A stretch of DNA of 64,000 bases from an uncultured Azospirillum sp. (GCA_900542055.1 UQMA01000002.1:1-64000); one strand, 5' to 3'; positions 33,314-42,917 are shown, counted from the first letter of the stretch. Notes: generated by a model from the letters alone, not told the origin. Translations and numbers: made by a program.

Positions 33314-34930
33314 ATGATAGACATTATCAAAACAACCCCGTACGATGACCAGAAAATGGGAACGGCGGGACTGCGTAAAAAATCAAAAGTCGTAATGCAG
33401 CCGAATTATTTTGAAAATTTCGTGCAAAGCATTTTCAATGTTATAAAACCGGCGCAAAAAACTTATGTTATCGGCGGCGACGGACGTTTTTATAACAGTA
33501 TTGCCATTCAAAAACTAATAAAAATGGCTGCTGCCAACAATGTTAAAAAACTTATAATCGGATTAAACGGCTATCTGTCAACTCCGGCTTCGTCTAACAT
33601 GATATTGCAACGCCATACCGACGGCGGATTTGTTTTAACCGCTTCGCATAACCCCGGAGGCGAAAACGGCGACTTTGGTATAAAATTTGCCACAGAAACC
33701 GGCGGACAATGCTCAAGTCAGGTCAGTGATGAAATTTTCAAACAAACGCAAACTATCAGGGAATTTAAAACTCTGAAAATCGATGATGTAAAACTTGACC
33801 GGTTGGGAACAATAAAAGTCGGTGAAATGGAAGTTGAAATTGTAGATCCTATTAAAGACTATGTTGCTTTAATGGAAAAAATCTTTGATTTTCCCGCTAT
33901 CAAAAAACTTTTTGCCAACGGTTTTACAATGCGCTTTGATGCGATGAATGCCGTAACAGGTCCTTATGCTATTGAAATTTTTGAAAATATTCTCGGAGCC
34001 GCCAAAGGTTCCGTGCGTAATTCAACTCCGAAACCTGATTTCGGCGGATTGCATCCTGATCCGAATTTGGTTTATGCTAAAGAACTGGTGGAAACAATGT
34101 TCGGCGACAATGCTCCCGATTTTGGAGCAGCAAATGACGGCGACGGTGACCGCAATATGATTTTGGGTAAAAAGTTTTTTGTTACCCCTAGCGACAGCTT
34201 GGCTATTTTAACCGATAACTACGCTTTAATTCCTGCTTATAAAAATGGAATTTACGGCGTTGCAAAATCAATGGCCACCTCAACAGCCGTTGCACGTGTT
34301 GCAGCAGCGCACAATATCGGCTATTATGAAGCTCCGACCGGATGGAAATATTTTGTGAACCTTATGGACAGCAAACGCATTACATTTTGCGGTGAAGAAA
34401 GTTTTGGCACAGGTTCAAGCCACATTCGTGAAAAAGACGGAATTTGGGCTGTTCTTTTCTGGCTGAATATTATCGCCGCAACAGGAAAATCCGTTGAGCA
34501 GATAACAACAGAACACTGGAAAAAATACGGGCGCAGCTATTATTTGCGATTTGACTTTGACGGTATTCCTACCGACACGGCAAATGAGTTAATGAAAAAT
34601 CTGGAAAACAAACTCACTGCTCTGAACGGACAAAAACTTGGTTCATTCAAAGTTAAATTGGCAGAAGTGTTCATTTATCATGATCCGGTTGACAATTCGT
34701 CTACAGCCAACGGAATGCGTATTTTGATGGAAGACGGATCCCGCATTGTTTTCAGACTTTCCGGCACAAGCAGCAGCGGAGCTACTCTGCGTGTTTATCT
34801 TGAAAAACTCGAACATGATAAACTCAATGAAAATCCGCGGCAAATGGTAGATGAACTTTTACAAATAGCTATGTCTGTTGCCGAAATAGAAAAACGCACC
34901 GGCAAACAAAAGGCTGATATTATTACATAA
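33314..34930 (+). CDS. pgm: Phosphoglucomutase
   Basis: Encodes 538 residues, standard length. It interconverts glucose-1- and glucose-6-phosphate, feeding nucleotide-sugar and glycan synthesis. YVIGGDGRFYNSIA, the phosphoserine loop VLTASHNPGGENGDFG (~108), the metal loop AANDGDGDRNMI (~275), sugar loop FCGEESFGTGSSH (~362) and the phosphate-binding FRLSGTSSSGATLR (~478) all appear in order. AAGGAG lies before the ATG. cckA follows 25 bases later. Confidence 0.96.
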   Translation: MIDIIKTTPYDDQKMGTAGLRKKSKVVMQPNYFENFVQSIFNVIKPAQKTYVIGGDGRFYNSIAIQKLIKMAAANNVKKLIIGLNGYLSTPASSNMILQRHTDGGFVLTASHNPGGENGDFGIKFATETGGQCSSQVSDEIFKQTQTIREFKTLKIDDVKLDRLGTIKVGEMEVEIVDPIKDYVALMEKIFDFPAIKKLFANGFTMRFDAMNAVTGPYAIEIFENILGAAKGSVRNSTPKPDFGGLHPDPNLVYAKELVETMFGDNAPDFGAANDGDGDRNMILGKKFFVTPSDSLAILTDNYALIPAYKNGIYGVAKSMATSTAVARVAAAHNIGYYEAPTGWKYFVNLMDSKRITFCGEESFGTGSSHIREKDGIWAVLFWLNIIAATGKSVEQITTEHWKKYGRSYYLRFDFDGIPTDTANELMKNLENKLTALNGQKLGSFKVKLAEVFIYHDPVDNSSTANGMRILMEDGSRIVFRLSGTSSSGATLRVYLEKLEHDKLNENPRQMVDELLQIAMSVAEIEKRTGKQKADIIT

Positions 34931-34955
34931 AACAAAGCTATGCGGCAGGCCATCA

Positions 34956-37604
34956 GTGAAAAACATAATCAACAAAATCAAGCTTCCGCGTCCAGATAAG
35001 CTTTTGCAGAAAAAGCTTATAGCGTTGGCTTATTCGCTGGTGGCCTTAACTGCGTCGCTAATCGCATTTATTGTCTACCCCCAGCACCCGATGTTCTTTT
35101 TGATTTTAATAGGAACATTAACATTAATTTGCCTTACATTATCTTTGCAAACGCTGAAAACAGCCGAAGAAGCTATCAGTTACGGCGGTTTTGCCAATGA
35201 AATAATCAGGCAAAGCTCAAATGCAAAAAGAATAGAAACATTCAAAGGAAAGATAATTCTTGAAAATGACAGCGCCAAAGAATTATTCGGCAACCAAAAC
35301 ATTTTATATTTTTTGCAAAATCATTTAGCAGATTTTCGCAATAATAATTTTTCTTTTCAGCAACTTAAAAATGCTTTTCTCAATCTGGCAACCGCAAAAA
35401 TAACTTTAGCCTTGAATTTGAATGAAAATAAAAGCCGTGAAAATGCTTCGTGGTTTCAAATTTCACTCAAAACCGTTTCTTTACGCAAAACAGATTTTTT
35501 TGAGAGACCTTTTTCCATAAAGAAAATTCAAAAAGATACATACCTTTATTGGAGTTTCCGTGACATAACCGCAGAACACAATATTGAACAGGTTTTTCAA
35601 AATGAACGCCTGTATATGCACGATTTTCTTGATTATTTACCTGCTGCTTTATATATAACCGATAAAAATTATAAAATAGAATATTGCAACCACGTCTTTG
35701 CAGATAATTTAGGCAAGAAACGTGAAGATATTATCGGAACCTTTCTAACCTCTTATTTATCTGAAAATTCAGCGATTCCTCCTTATAACACAGCATGGAG
35801 CGGCATCGTCCGTTTTATTGATAACAAAGGAGCAGCTGTGGAAACATGTATAAAACAAGACAGTTTCCGCGAAGAAAATGAAATTAAAATCCGTGCTGCC
35901 GCCATCAGTGATTTTCCAAATGACCACTTGCTGCACAGCCAATTGAGCCGCGCAGTCGATGAAATCAGCTGGCTATTCGATTTTGCGCCGGTCGGCATTA
36001 TTTTAGCTGATAAAAACGGAACTATTCAAGAATGTAATCATCAAGCAGCCGATTTTATCGACGGGACAACAGAACAGCTTGTTCATCGAAATATGTTGGA
36101 TTTGGTGAAAAAAGCCAACCGCCACACGTTAGAAAGAGAATTCGGACATATCGCAACCAAACAAAAAAAATGTTCTTCATTGGAAATTTCATTAGAAAAT
36201 CCGGATAAAACAGCCATTTTCTATATTTCACCGATGAAAAGGCTCTATGCCGACAAACAGGCTGAAGTTGAAGGATTGGTTATTTATATTATTGATGCCA
36301 CAGAGCAGAAAAACCTCGAAATCCAATTTGCACAAGCTCAAAAAATGCAAGCGATGGGACAATTAGCAGGCGGTGTAGCTCACGACTTTAACAACCTTTT
36401 GACCGCTATTATCGGTTTTTGCGACTTACTCTTGCAAAGACACGGGGTCGGCGACCCGTCGTTTGCCGATTTAATTCAAGTAAAAAACAATGCCAACCGC
36501 GCTGCGGGATTGGTCAAACAATTACTGGCGTTTTCCCGCAAACAACCTTTGCAGCCAAAATTTATAGATGTAACCGAAAACTTTGCCGAATTAAGCCAAA
36601 TGTTGAAAAGAGTTTTAGGCGAAAGTATAGAACTTCAGTTTCATCACGGCAGTAATTTGGGCTTTGTTAAAGTCGATCCCGTGCAATTTTCACAAGTAAT
36701 CATCAATTTGGCCGTTAACGCCAAAGACGCTATGAACGGCAGAGGAAAATTGACCATCACTACTCGCACCGAACAACTTAAAACGCCGCAGCAATTCGGT
36801 GAAGAAACTATAAAACCAGGAGATTTTGTGGTTATTGATGTTAAAGATACCGGCTGCGGAATTGCCAAAGAAAATCTAACCCGCATTTTTGAACCGTTTT
36901 TTTCAACCAAGCAAAATGTGGTCGGTTCGGGAACAGGTTTGGGATTAGCTATGGTTTATGGTATTGTACGTCAAACAGAAGGTTTTATAAAAGTTGACAG
37001 CGTCATCAATCAAGGAACTACTTTTTCAATCCACTTGCCGCGCTTCGCCGGAAATCCTGATTTGGACAAGAGCGATACCGATGACAAACCAAAAAATATA
37101 ACAACCGCCGAAGGCTCGCCGATTATAAATATTAAAGAACAAAAAGGAACACCTTCTATGCCGATGAATCAAAAATTTATTTTCGGCTTAAATGTATCGG
37201 CTATTGATAAAAATATTGATTCGCAAAACACTCACAGCGGTATTAAAATTTTGTTTGTTGAAGATGAAGATTCTGTTCGCAGTTTTGCTGTACGTGCTCT
37301 AAAGAAAAAAGGTTACGAAGTTATTGGTTGCAATTCGGCTGAAAATGCTTTAGAACAGCTGAAAAACAATCAAGATTTCAACCTATTGGTAACAGATATG
37401 GTAATGCCGGGGATGAACGGTGTCGAACTGGCCGGCATTGTCAGAGAAAAAATCAAAGGAATAAAAATTATTCTTGCTTCAGGATACTCCGAAGAAATCG
37501 CACGTAATGAATTAGCTGTTTCAGGAAATTTTGAATTTTTAGCCAAACCTTTTAGTTTGGGAGATTTAACCAAAAAAATTTTTGATGTGTTAAATAAAGG
37601 ATAA
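34956..37604 (+). CDS. cckA: CckA-type hybrid histidine kinase
   Basis: Encodes 882 residues from a GTG start. CckA phosphorylates the cell-cycle regulator CtrA through ChpT. Two N-terminal membrane helices (~22-42 and ~47-66) anchor it. Two or three PAS-like regions follow (~75-200, ~215-310, ~330-445), then the kinase core: phospho-His in GQLAGGVAHDFNNLLTAIIG (~473), VIINLAVNAKDAMNG (N box), DTGCGIAKENLTRIFEPFFSTK and GTGLGLAMVYGI. The C-terminal receiver domain has LFVEDEDSVR, phospho-Asp in LLVTDMVMPGMNG (~805) and FLAKPF. GVAHDFNNLL followed by NNANRAAGLVKQLLAFSRKQ is characteristic of CckA. Confidence 0.93.
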   Translation: MKNIINKIKLPRPDKLLQKKLIALAYSLVALTASLIAFIVYPQHPMFFLILIGTLTLICLTLSLQTLKTAEEAISYGGFANEIIRQSSNAKRIETFKGKIILENDSAKELFGNQNILYFLQNHLADFRNNNFSFQQLKNAFLNLATAKITLALNLNENKSRENASWFQISLKTVSLRKTDFFERPFSIKKIQKDTYLYWSFRDITAEHNIEQVFQNERLYMHDFLDYLPAALYITDKNYKIEYCNHVFADNLGKKREDIIGTFLTSYLSENSAIPPYNTAWSGIVRFIDNKGAAVETCIKQDSFREENEIKIRAAAISDFPNDHLLHSQLSRAVDEISWLFDFAPVGIILADKNGTIQECNHQAADFIDGTTEQLVHRNMLDLVKKANRHTLEREFGHIATKQKKCSSLEISLENPDKTAIFYISPMKRLYADKQAEVEGLVIYIIDATEQKNLEIQFAQAQKMQAMGQLAGGVAHDFNNLLTAIIGFCDLLLQRHGVGDPSFADLIQVKNNANRAAGLVKQLLAFSRKQPLQPKFIDVTENFAELSQMLKRVLGESIELQFHHGSNLGFVKVDPVQFSQVIINLAVNAKDAMNGRGKLTITTRTEQLKTPQQFGEETIKPGDFVVIDVKDTGCGIAKENLTRIFEPFFSTKQNVVGSGTGLGLAMVYGIVRQTEGFIKVDSVINQGTTFSIHLPRFAGNPDLDKSDTDDKPKNITTAEGSPIINIKEQKGTPSMPMNQKFIFGLNVSAIDKNIDSQNTHSGIKILFVEDEDSVRSFAVRALKKKGYEVIGCNSAENALEQLKNNQDFNLLVTDMVMPGMNGVELAGIVREKIKGIKIILASGYSEEIARNELAVSGNFEFLAKPFSLGDLTKKIFDVLNKG

Positions 37605-37605
37605 T

Positions 37606-38334
37606 ATGAAAAAAAAACTTGGAATTCATCAATTGCCTTTTGAATTTGCCCATCGTCCCTATATGAGCAAAGATGACTTTATTAAAGCTCCATGCAATGC
37701 TGAAGCTTTGGATATGATTGAAATGTGGCCGCAATGGCCGGCTTTTGCTTTGTGCATCTATGGTCCGGAACGCTGCGGAAAAACACATTTGGCTCATATT
37801 TTTTCTGAAACGGTAGCCATAAAAACAAACCGCCCTTATCCTCTTCCCCGTCTGGACGCAAAAGATGTGGATTTTGATTTGCCTCCTCAGCTTTTTGCAC
37901 GCAGCAATTGTCTGATTATCGAACATCTAAACGAACAAATCAACGAAGAAGCATTGTTTCATTTGTTTAATCTTTACCGCAATCAAGGCGGTTTTATTCT
38001 GTTTACAGCTTTACAACCGCCGGCGAGAATGAATTTCAGACTTCCCGATTTGCAGTCGCGCCTTAATATGCTTCCGGCCATTGGAATTTCAGAACCCGAT
38101 GACGAACTGCTTTCAGCTTTGATTATCAAACTTTTTATGGACAGACAAATTACTGTATCGTTGGACGTGGTTAATTATATTTTAGTTAACATGCAACGCT
38201 CTTTTACCTACGTTCACCGCTTGGTTAAAGAGATAGACGACATTTCTTTGTCATATAAACGCGCAGTATCCATTCCGATTGTAAAAGAAGCAATGGCTGC
38301 CATCGGACAAAACAGACAAGGTGAATTGTTTTAA
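37606..38334 (+). CDS. hdaA: HdaA, DnaA-related regulator of replication initiation
   Basis: Encodes 242 residues. HdaA/Hda works with the beta clamp to convert DnaA-ATP to DnaA-ADP. The N-terminal LGIHQLPFEFAHRPYM includes a clamp-binding-type QLPF element (residues ~6-9). The AAA+ core has Walker A LCIYGPERCGKTHLAH (~53) and the box where SNCLIIEHLNE replaces a strict DExx Walker B, as in other HdaA proteins. The lid has the LPDLQSRLNML sensor arginine. It starts two bases after cckA, so initiation control and CtrA signalling share a transcript. Confidence 0.92.
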   Translation: MKKKLGIHQLPFEFAHRPYMSKDDFIKAPCNAEALDMIEMWPQWPAFALCIYGPERCGKTHLAHIFSETVAIKTNRPYPLPRLDAKDVDFDLPPQLFARSNCLIIEHLNEQINEEALFHLFNLYRNQGGFILFTALQPPARMNFRLPDLQSRLNMLPAIGISEPDDELLSALIIKLFMDRQITVSLDVVNYILVNMQRSFTYVHRLVKEIDDISLSYKRAVSIPIVKEAMAAIGQNRQGELF

Positions 38335-38837
38335 ACGCGGCAAACTTCCTCCGCACAATGAATTGACAATTTTTCTTCGCCCTTTTGCGGAGAATTTTCT
38401 TTTATGTGTTCGGCTATTTCTTTTTTGAAACTTTCAACTGAACCATAGCCGCGTTCAACGTACGAATTCATCGTAATATATATAATTTCATCTAAAGTCG
38501 GGCGGTTATTTACCAAAAGATTAAGTTTGCGGACAACTTTATCTTTGTATTTGTAGTTATCTTCTCCAAAATTATTCAATCCAACCAAACGGTTGCGTAT
38601 TTCATTAACCGCTTTTGCATTATATTCAATCCGAATGCGCGCCAGCTTGCTTTGATAGGCCGCGACGGAATTAAAATCGGACACTTTATTGATTTGAACT
38701 AAAAGATTGTATTGCGGATAATGAACCGCAACAATATTTTCAAGGGCGGCAAACATAAGCCCTCTGCTTTCGGCTTTTTGCAAATCAAGAAGAAAAGTCT
38801 CACCAAAAGTCTTTTGTGTTCCATTTTGCGACATCAT
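38331..38837 (-). CDS. Conserved-looking cytosolic protein, unknown
   Basis: About 168 residues from tandem ATGs at 38837/38834, after GGGGAGAAG. No signal peptide or membrane helix. The sequence is mostly helical (TFGETFLLDLQKAESRGLMF, NAKAVNEIRNRLVGLNN) with a Cys pair near the C-terminus (IHCAEEVC). Its stop overlaps the hdaA stop by four bases in convergent orientation. No family recognised. Confidence 0.65.
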   Translation of the reverse strand: MMSQNGTQKTFGETFLLDLQKAESRGLMFAALENIVAVHYPQYNLLVQINKVSDFNSVAAYQSKLARIRIEYNAKAVNEIRNRLVGLNNFGEDNYKYKDKVVRKLNLLVNNRPTLDEIIYITMNSYVERGYGSVESFKKEIAEHIKENSPQKGEEKLSIHCAEEVCRV

Positions 38838-38988
38838 TCTTCTTCTCCCCAATAATTATCTTTTATCAATATAAATATAACATATAGTCGACTGTTTCTC
38901 AAGTGATAATTTGTTTAATAAAATTAAATAAACATTTGCTTATCTGATAAATTTTACCTATACTTGTGGCTTATTGAAAGAAGAAAAT

Positions 38989-39672
38989 ATGACGAATTTA
39001 TGCCTATCATCTGAAACTTATAATATTGATATCAAAGACGTTGCAGTTCTGAAAGACAGCCCTTTAAGCAAAAAATATGAAAACCGCAAAAAAATCGTAA
39101 TTTTGATGGGAGATCTTGAGCATGGTTTGCCGGACACATTGCTCTGCGGTCGAAAAACATTAAACAAAGCTTTGAAAAACAACAAAAAATATGTTTCAGC
39201 TAAAATAGCTTTTATCACCAAAATAAAATTTTATGATTTTATTACTCCTTTTATAAAAAAACTACGCGGAAAATATAAAATTTGGTCATCAAATATTTAT
39301 CATATGGATCCTTTGGAAATCAGACGTTTGAAAATAGAACGCAGTTTTCGTGATAAAAACAGCGCCTACACTTTTACAAATCCTTTATACCGCTATTCTG
39401 AAAGCGAGCGCTTGAAACGCTATGAAAATCTTTATAACAGCATGAAAAAAGGATTTGACGACAATTACCCCGTCGACATTATGTTGTTGAGAATGATGGG
39501 AATTAAAGATACCGTCAACAACGGCCATCACCGGATTGGAATTGCCGTTGAATGCAAATTGCCGCAAATATCCGTACGTTTTTCAGCAGCCGGACAGGCT
39601 CCGCGCCTGTTGCATCCGCTGTTACGCGTAATTGCTAACATCGCTATCAGAATAAAACAAATAAAAAAGTAA
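38989..39672 (+). CDS. Unknown protein with ParB-like GHHR motif
   Basis: Encodes 227 residues from the ATG at 38989; a TTG 15 bases upstream gives a longer frame. Most of the protein is basic and without clear domains. Near residue 175 comes VDIMLLRMMGIKDTVNNGHH followed by RIGIAVECKLPQISVRF, which resembles the ParB/sulfiredoxin-type motif (N/D-G-H-H-R-x-x-A). This fold binds nucleotides, so it may be a nucleotide-dependent enzyme. It converges on the G1P dehydrogenase with one base between stops. Confidence 0.6.
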   Translation: MTNLCLSSETYNIDIKDVAVLKDSPLSKKYENRKKIVILMGDLEHGLPDTLLCGRKTLNKALKNNKKYVSAKIAFITKIKFYDFITPFIKKLRGKYKIWSSNIYHMDPLEIRRLKIERSFRDKNSAYTFTNPLYRYSESERLKRYENLYNSMKKGFDDNYPVDIMLLRMMGIKDTVNNGHHRIGIAVECKLPQISVRFSAAGQAPRLLHPLLRVIANIAIRIKQIKK

Positions 39673-39673
39673 A

Positions 39674-40750
39674 TCAGACAATTAATTTTTGCAAGATACT
39701 ATCGCTTTCTATCAGCTTGACAGCTTTTTCGCAACTGTCTTTTTCCGATAAAATCGTATAGTAATTGTTTTTGATTGAAGGAGCTAAAGCCAAAGCTTGG
39801 ATAAATTCCTTCTTATTTAGCGGATTTTGAGCGACAAAATCAAAAAATCCGGCTTTGTCAAAAACTTCTTTCAAGGCCTGTTTTTCGGGATTTTCCTGCA
39901 GCATAGCGCATAAATAGCTGGCAACGCCGACCTGAAGTCCGTGCATGTGCGGACGCGCTGAAATTCGGTCAAGAGCATGAGATATTAAGTGTTCAGAACC
40001 GCTGGCCGGCCGTGAGGTTCCGGCAATTTCCATTGCAATACCGCTATACAAAAGCGAATTAACCAAGCTGCGCTGAAACTGCTGGGTTTTGATATCGCTG
40101 CTATGACGCAAATAGAGCAAATCCAACGAATTATATGACAACATGGAAGCAAAATCATTGTAGCGTTCATAGCCTTTCAAAAAAGCTTGTTTCCAATCCC
40201 AAAGAGCACTGACTTTTGAAAACATATCGCCAACGCCGGAATATAAACAAATTTCCGGACTTCCGCTTATAACATCCAAATCGACCACTACTCCATAAGG
40301 AATTGCAGACTTTACGCTTTTGCGTTCACCACCGACTGTTAATGATGATGAAGGCGAACAAAAACCATCGTTGGAAGTGGAACTTGGAACACTGATATAC
40401 GGCAAGCGCAGCAAATAAGCCGCATATTTTGCAAAATCGAGAGCTTTTCCGCCTCCTAAACCTATAATAGCCTTAATATTAGGAGATAACGAAAATGCGG
40501 TTTTAGTTATATCTTCTATGGCAATAGTGGACACTGTTTGCTCATGAGCTATTTTTATTTTATGTTCAGATAACCCAGCATAAAAACGCTCACCGAGAAG
40601 AGTTTGCATGCCCTCTCCCCAAAAAACTGCTATTTCAGACATTTCCTTGTCAAAAAGATATTTCCCTATTTTGGCAATTTTTCCATTACCGATTTTCAGC
40701 AAATAAGGAATATTGATTTGTCGATTTGTTAATATAAAAGGGTATTTCAT
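39674..40750 (-). CDS. Glycerol-1-phosphate dehydrogenase-like (AraM/EgsA type)
   Basis: Encodes 358 residues of the iron/zinc alcohol dehydrogenase superfamily. The set AIIGLGGGKALDFAKYAA (cofactor phosphate loop, ~95), YISVPSSTSNDGFCSPSSSL (~118) and the metal ligands Asp (~170), His in SGSEHLISHALD (~250) and HMHGLQVG (~270) match G1P dehydrogenase, which reduces dihydroxyacetone phosphate to sn-glycerol-1-phosphate, the stereoisomer used in archaeal lipids. Bacterial members are scattered. Its start overlaps the upstream HAD phosphatase gene by four bases (ATGA), so the pair is coupled. Confidence 0.82.
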   Translation of the reverse strand: MKYPFILTNRQINIPYLLKIGNGKIAKIGKYLFDKEMSEIAVFWGEGMQTLLGERFYAGLSEHKIKIAHEQTVSTIAIEDITKTAFSLSPNIKAIIGLGGGKALDFAKYAAYLLRLPYISVPSSTSNDGFCSPSSSLTVGGERKSVKSAIPYGVVVDLDVISGSPEICLYSGVGDMFSKVSALWDWKQAFLKGYERYNDFASMLSYNSLDLLYLRHSSDIKTQQFQRSLVNSLLYSGIAMEIAGTSRPASGSEHLISHALDRISARPHMHGLQVGVASYLCAMLQENPEKQALKEVFDKAGFFDFVAQNPLNKKEFIQALALAPSIKNNYYTILSEKDSCEKAVKLIESDSILQKLIV

Positions 40751-41397
40751 CTGATTTTCTCCTGTATGAATTTTTGCACAGTCAAAAAGTTATCCAGTTC
40801 AGACACTTTAACTTTTTGTTGTTGGCATATACGCAAAAGCTCTTTACGGGCAAAAACTTTATCCGCCTGTTTTGCAGCCTCGATATCAGGTAATCCATCG
40901 CCGCAATAAATCACAAAATAGCCCTGTTGCTGCAGCTTTTGAACAATTTTGATTTTAGACACGCCGACTTGCTCATCATAATATTGTTGATTGGGGCTTA
41001 TAACCAATCCTGTTTTTGGGGAATAAGCGCCGGAATTGCTGATAATTGTTATATTTAAACGCTCTATTGCGTTTTTGAGACAACGGCGGATGTAATAATC
41101 ACTTCCTGCGCTGCAGATATATACGGGAATATTTTGTATTGAACAAAATTCCGCCAATTTGATAAATTTTGTGTCAAGTTTGATACTATCAATAAGTTTA
41201 TTCAAATCAGAAACTGAAACTCTAACCTTTGCAAACATTTCTGCCAAAGCATCAAAATGTTTTTTATTGCCGGAAAGATATTCGCGCCAAGGCCTCAAAG
41301 CCTTTTCATCAAAATAGGCGCGCGCAATATAATTAAAAAAATCGTCATCGCTGATTGTTCCGTCAAAATCAGAAACCAATGCCAAAGGCTGTTTCAT
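40747..41397 (-). CDS. HAD-family phosphatase (MtnX/PSP-like)
   Basis: Encodes 216 residues. Motif I is LVSDFDGTISDDDFF (nucleophile Asp ~11), motif II IPVYICSAGSDYYI (Ser ~97), motif III Lys near VGVSKIKIVQKL and motif IV VIYCGDGLPDIEAA (~168). This is the MtnX/phosphoserine-phosphatase branch. No methionine-salvage genes are nearby, so the coupled G1P dehydrogenase suggests a glycerol-phosphate-type substrate. A TTCCTCC-complement (GGAGGAA) ribosome site precedes the ATG. Confidence 0.82.
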   Translation of the reverse strand: MKQPLALVSDFDGTISDDDFFNYIARAYFDEKALRPWREYLSGNKKHFDALAEMFAKVRVSVSDLNKLIDSIKLDTKFIKLAEFCSIQNIPVYICSAGSDYYIRRCLKNAIERLNITIISNSGAYSPKTGLVISPNQQYYDEQVGVSKIKIVQKLQQQGYFVIYCGDGLPDIEAAKQADKVFARKELLRICQQQKVKVSELDNFLTVQKFIQEKIR

Positions 41398-41466
41398 TTT
41401 TTCCTCCTTTATTTGCTATATAATGCTTAGGACTGAAAAATTAAGAGCCGTTACGAAACTAAGCCG

Positions 41467-41928
41467 TTATTTTGTTGCCTTAGTAACAAGCCACACCAAA
41501 CCGGCAACCAGACCTGAAGTTGCGCCGACAATAAACCAATCATGATTTTCACGGGGAATGAATGATCTTGGATAACGAGAATATTCAATCGCATGAGGCG
41601 AAGCCATAAAATTATTGTATCTGGAAGCCGATATCAAAGAAATACACCCGGGTTTGCTGAACGCTCCTGCTTTGATAAAAGTATTATAAGCCATATAATC
41701 ATTTCTTTTTATGGCTGCACAAACTCCCGTATCACCATCGCTGTTTTTAGCATTCAAATCCAAACCGCGGCTGGATGCGGCCATTAATGCCCCCAAATCA
41801 CCTGAAGCCGCCACTCTGTACATTTGTTCAAAGTCTGCCGGAGGAAGCCTGCGCGCTAATACTTCCGCCGGAAGCATAAGCAGGCAATATGAAAGGAACA
41901 TCGTCCAAACTACAAAACGTTTCATCAT
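41467..41928 (-). CDS. Small ankyrin-like exported protein
   Basis: Encodes 153 residues; GGAG lies eight bases before the first of two tandem ATGs. An N-terminal signal segment (FVVWTMFLSYCLLMLPAEVLA) is followed by about two degenerate ankyrin repeats (residues ~32-95: MYRVAASGDLGALMAASSRG, LDLNAKNSDGDTGVCAAIKR) and a C-terminal membrane helix (FIVGATSGLVAGLVWLV). So it is probably anchored in the inner membrane with the repeats in the periplasm. Partner unknown. Confidence 0.72.
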   Translation of the reverse strand: MMKRFVVWTMFLSYCLLMLPAEVLARRLPPADFEQMYRVAASGDLGALMAASSRGLDLNAKNSDGDTGVCAAIKRNDYMAYNTFIKAGAFSKPGCISLISASRYNNFMASPHAIEYSRYPRSFIPRENHDWFIVGATSGLVAGLVWLVTKATK

Positions 41929-42003
41929 AAAATTCTCCGTCTTAAAACTACTTTGCTAGTTTAACAGCCAATTATCAGCTTAACAAGTTAAAAATAAAGA
42001 TTT

Positions 42004-42819
42004 TTATCCGAATTTTTCAGCAAGAGACTTTTCAACGGCATATTGCAGGCAAGCATCAAGCTCTCGGTCATTATGATAACGCTCCAACAGTTTAAACATT
42101 TTAGGCAGCAAATTCAATCGGCGGCAAAAAACAACCGACGCTCGATAATTTAAGTCAAAAAACCAACTTATAAAGGCAAGAAAATAATCAGCACGGGTTC
42201 GGCGCAAAGAATAATCAACCGTTTTTTGTTTCAGAAAATCATCTACGACAGCGGGAGTAAGAATATTTTCCTTCGACAAAACTTCATCAGCCGAAGGAAT
42301 AAAAAGCGGCAGATATTTTTCGGTTTCGGTGCAGACTATATTAAAATTTGCAATTTTATCAGCATCGCGAATCAGACAATAAATCGCATTACAATCATCA
42401 GACAAAGTTTTATCGCCAATATTTTTATATTCATCATCTTTGTAAAAAGCCTCTTTAACATGCCCATGATGTTTTATCGGCAAAGCAACTAAAATATGGC
42501 TGTACGTGGAAATTGCTGAAAGCTTTTCATATCCAGCTACGCCGTGATCAATTTTTTCACCTCGTAAAAAACGAGCTGTTATCTCATCAAAACGGGCAAT
42601 ATCATGCAACAAAACCGCTGTTTTGGCCGTTTCTATAAATTCAGGCGCCCGCTGCCTGAAAAAATCTTCATGTTTTATAATATAATTTCCAGCTCCAGAC
42701 ACTTGTAGCGAGTGATGAAGCTTTTCTTCGGCATACGCCGTGTAATAAGCGCTGTCTTTCACGGCAGATAAAGATTTTTTATATTCTTGTTCCAATAGTT
42801 TGCGAGCATCTTCAAGCAT
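42004..42819 (-). CDS. HD-domain phosphohydrolase
   Basis: About 271 residues. ATG at 42825 sits almost on the AAAGGAAG site, so the in-frame ATG six bases later (MLEDARKLL) is the better start. HD metal ligands appear as HHSLQVSGAGNYI (~37), TAVLLHDIARF (~70), IKHHGHVKEAF (~117) and CLIRDADKIANFN (~153). The C-terminal half is helical. The family hydrolyses phosphoester bonds of nucleotides; no GYP motif of cyclic-di-GMP enzymes is seen. Substrate unknown. Confidence 0.82.
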   Translation of the reverse strand: MLEDARKLLEQEYKKSLSAVKDSAYYTAYAEEKLHHSLQVSGAGNYIIKHEDFFRQRAPEFIETAKTAVLLHDIARFDEITARFLRGEKIDHGVAGYEKLSAISTYSHILVALPIKHHGHVKEAFYKDDEYKNIGDKTLSDDCNAIYCLIRDADKIANFNIVCTETEKYLPLFIPSADEVLSKENILTPAVVDDFLKQKTVDYSLRRTRADYFLAFISWFFDLNYRASVVFCRRLNLLPKMFKLLERYHNDRELDACLQYAVEKSLAEKFG

Positions 42820-42902
42820 AGTCATCTTCCTTTGATATTTTACTATGTATATTATGTTTTTTTATTTTTTTGTAAAACAATTTAAAAAAGTTCTTGCGAT
42901 AA

Positions 42903-42917
42903 GAACAAAAATAGAAC
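42903..42917. promoter_or_regulatory. LexA (SOS) box upstream of recA
   Basis: GAAC-AAAAATA-GAAC, the alphaproteobacterial LexA site (GTTC-N7-GTTC read on the other strand), about 100 bases before the recA start. A neighbouring GTTC (42890) makes an additional inverted pair. Confidence 0.75.
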
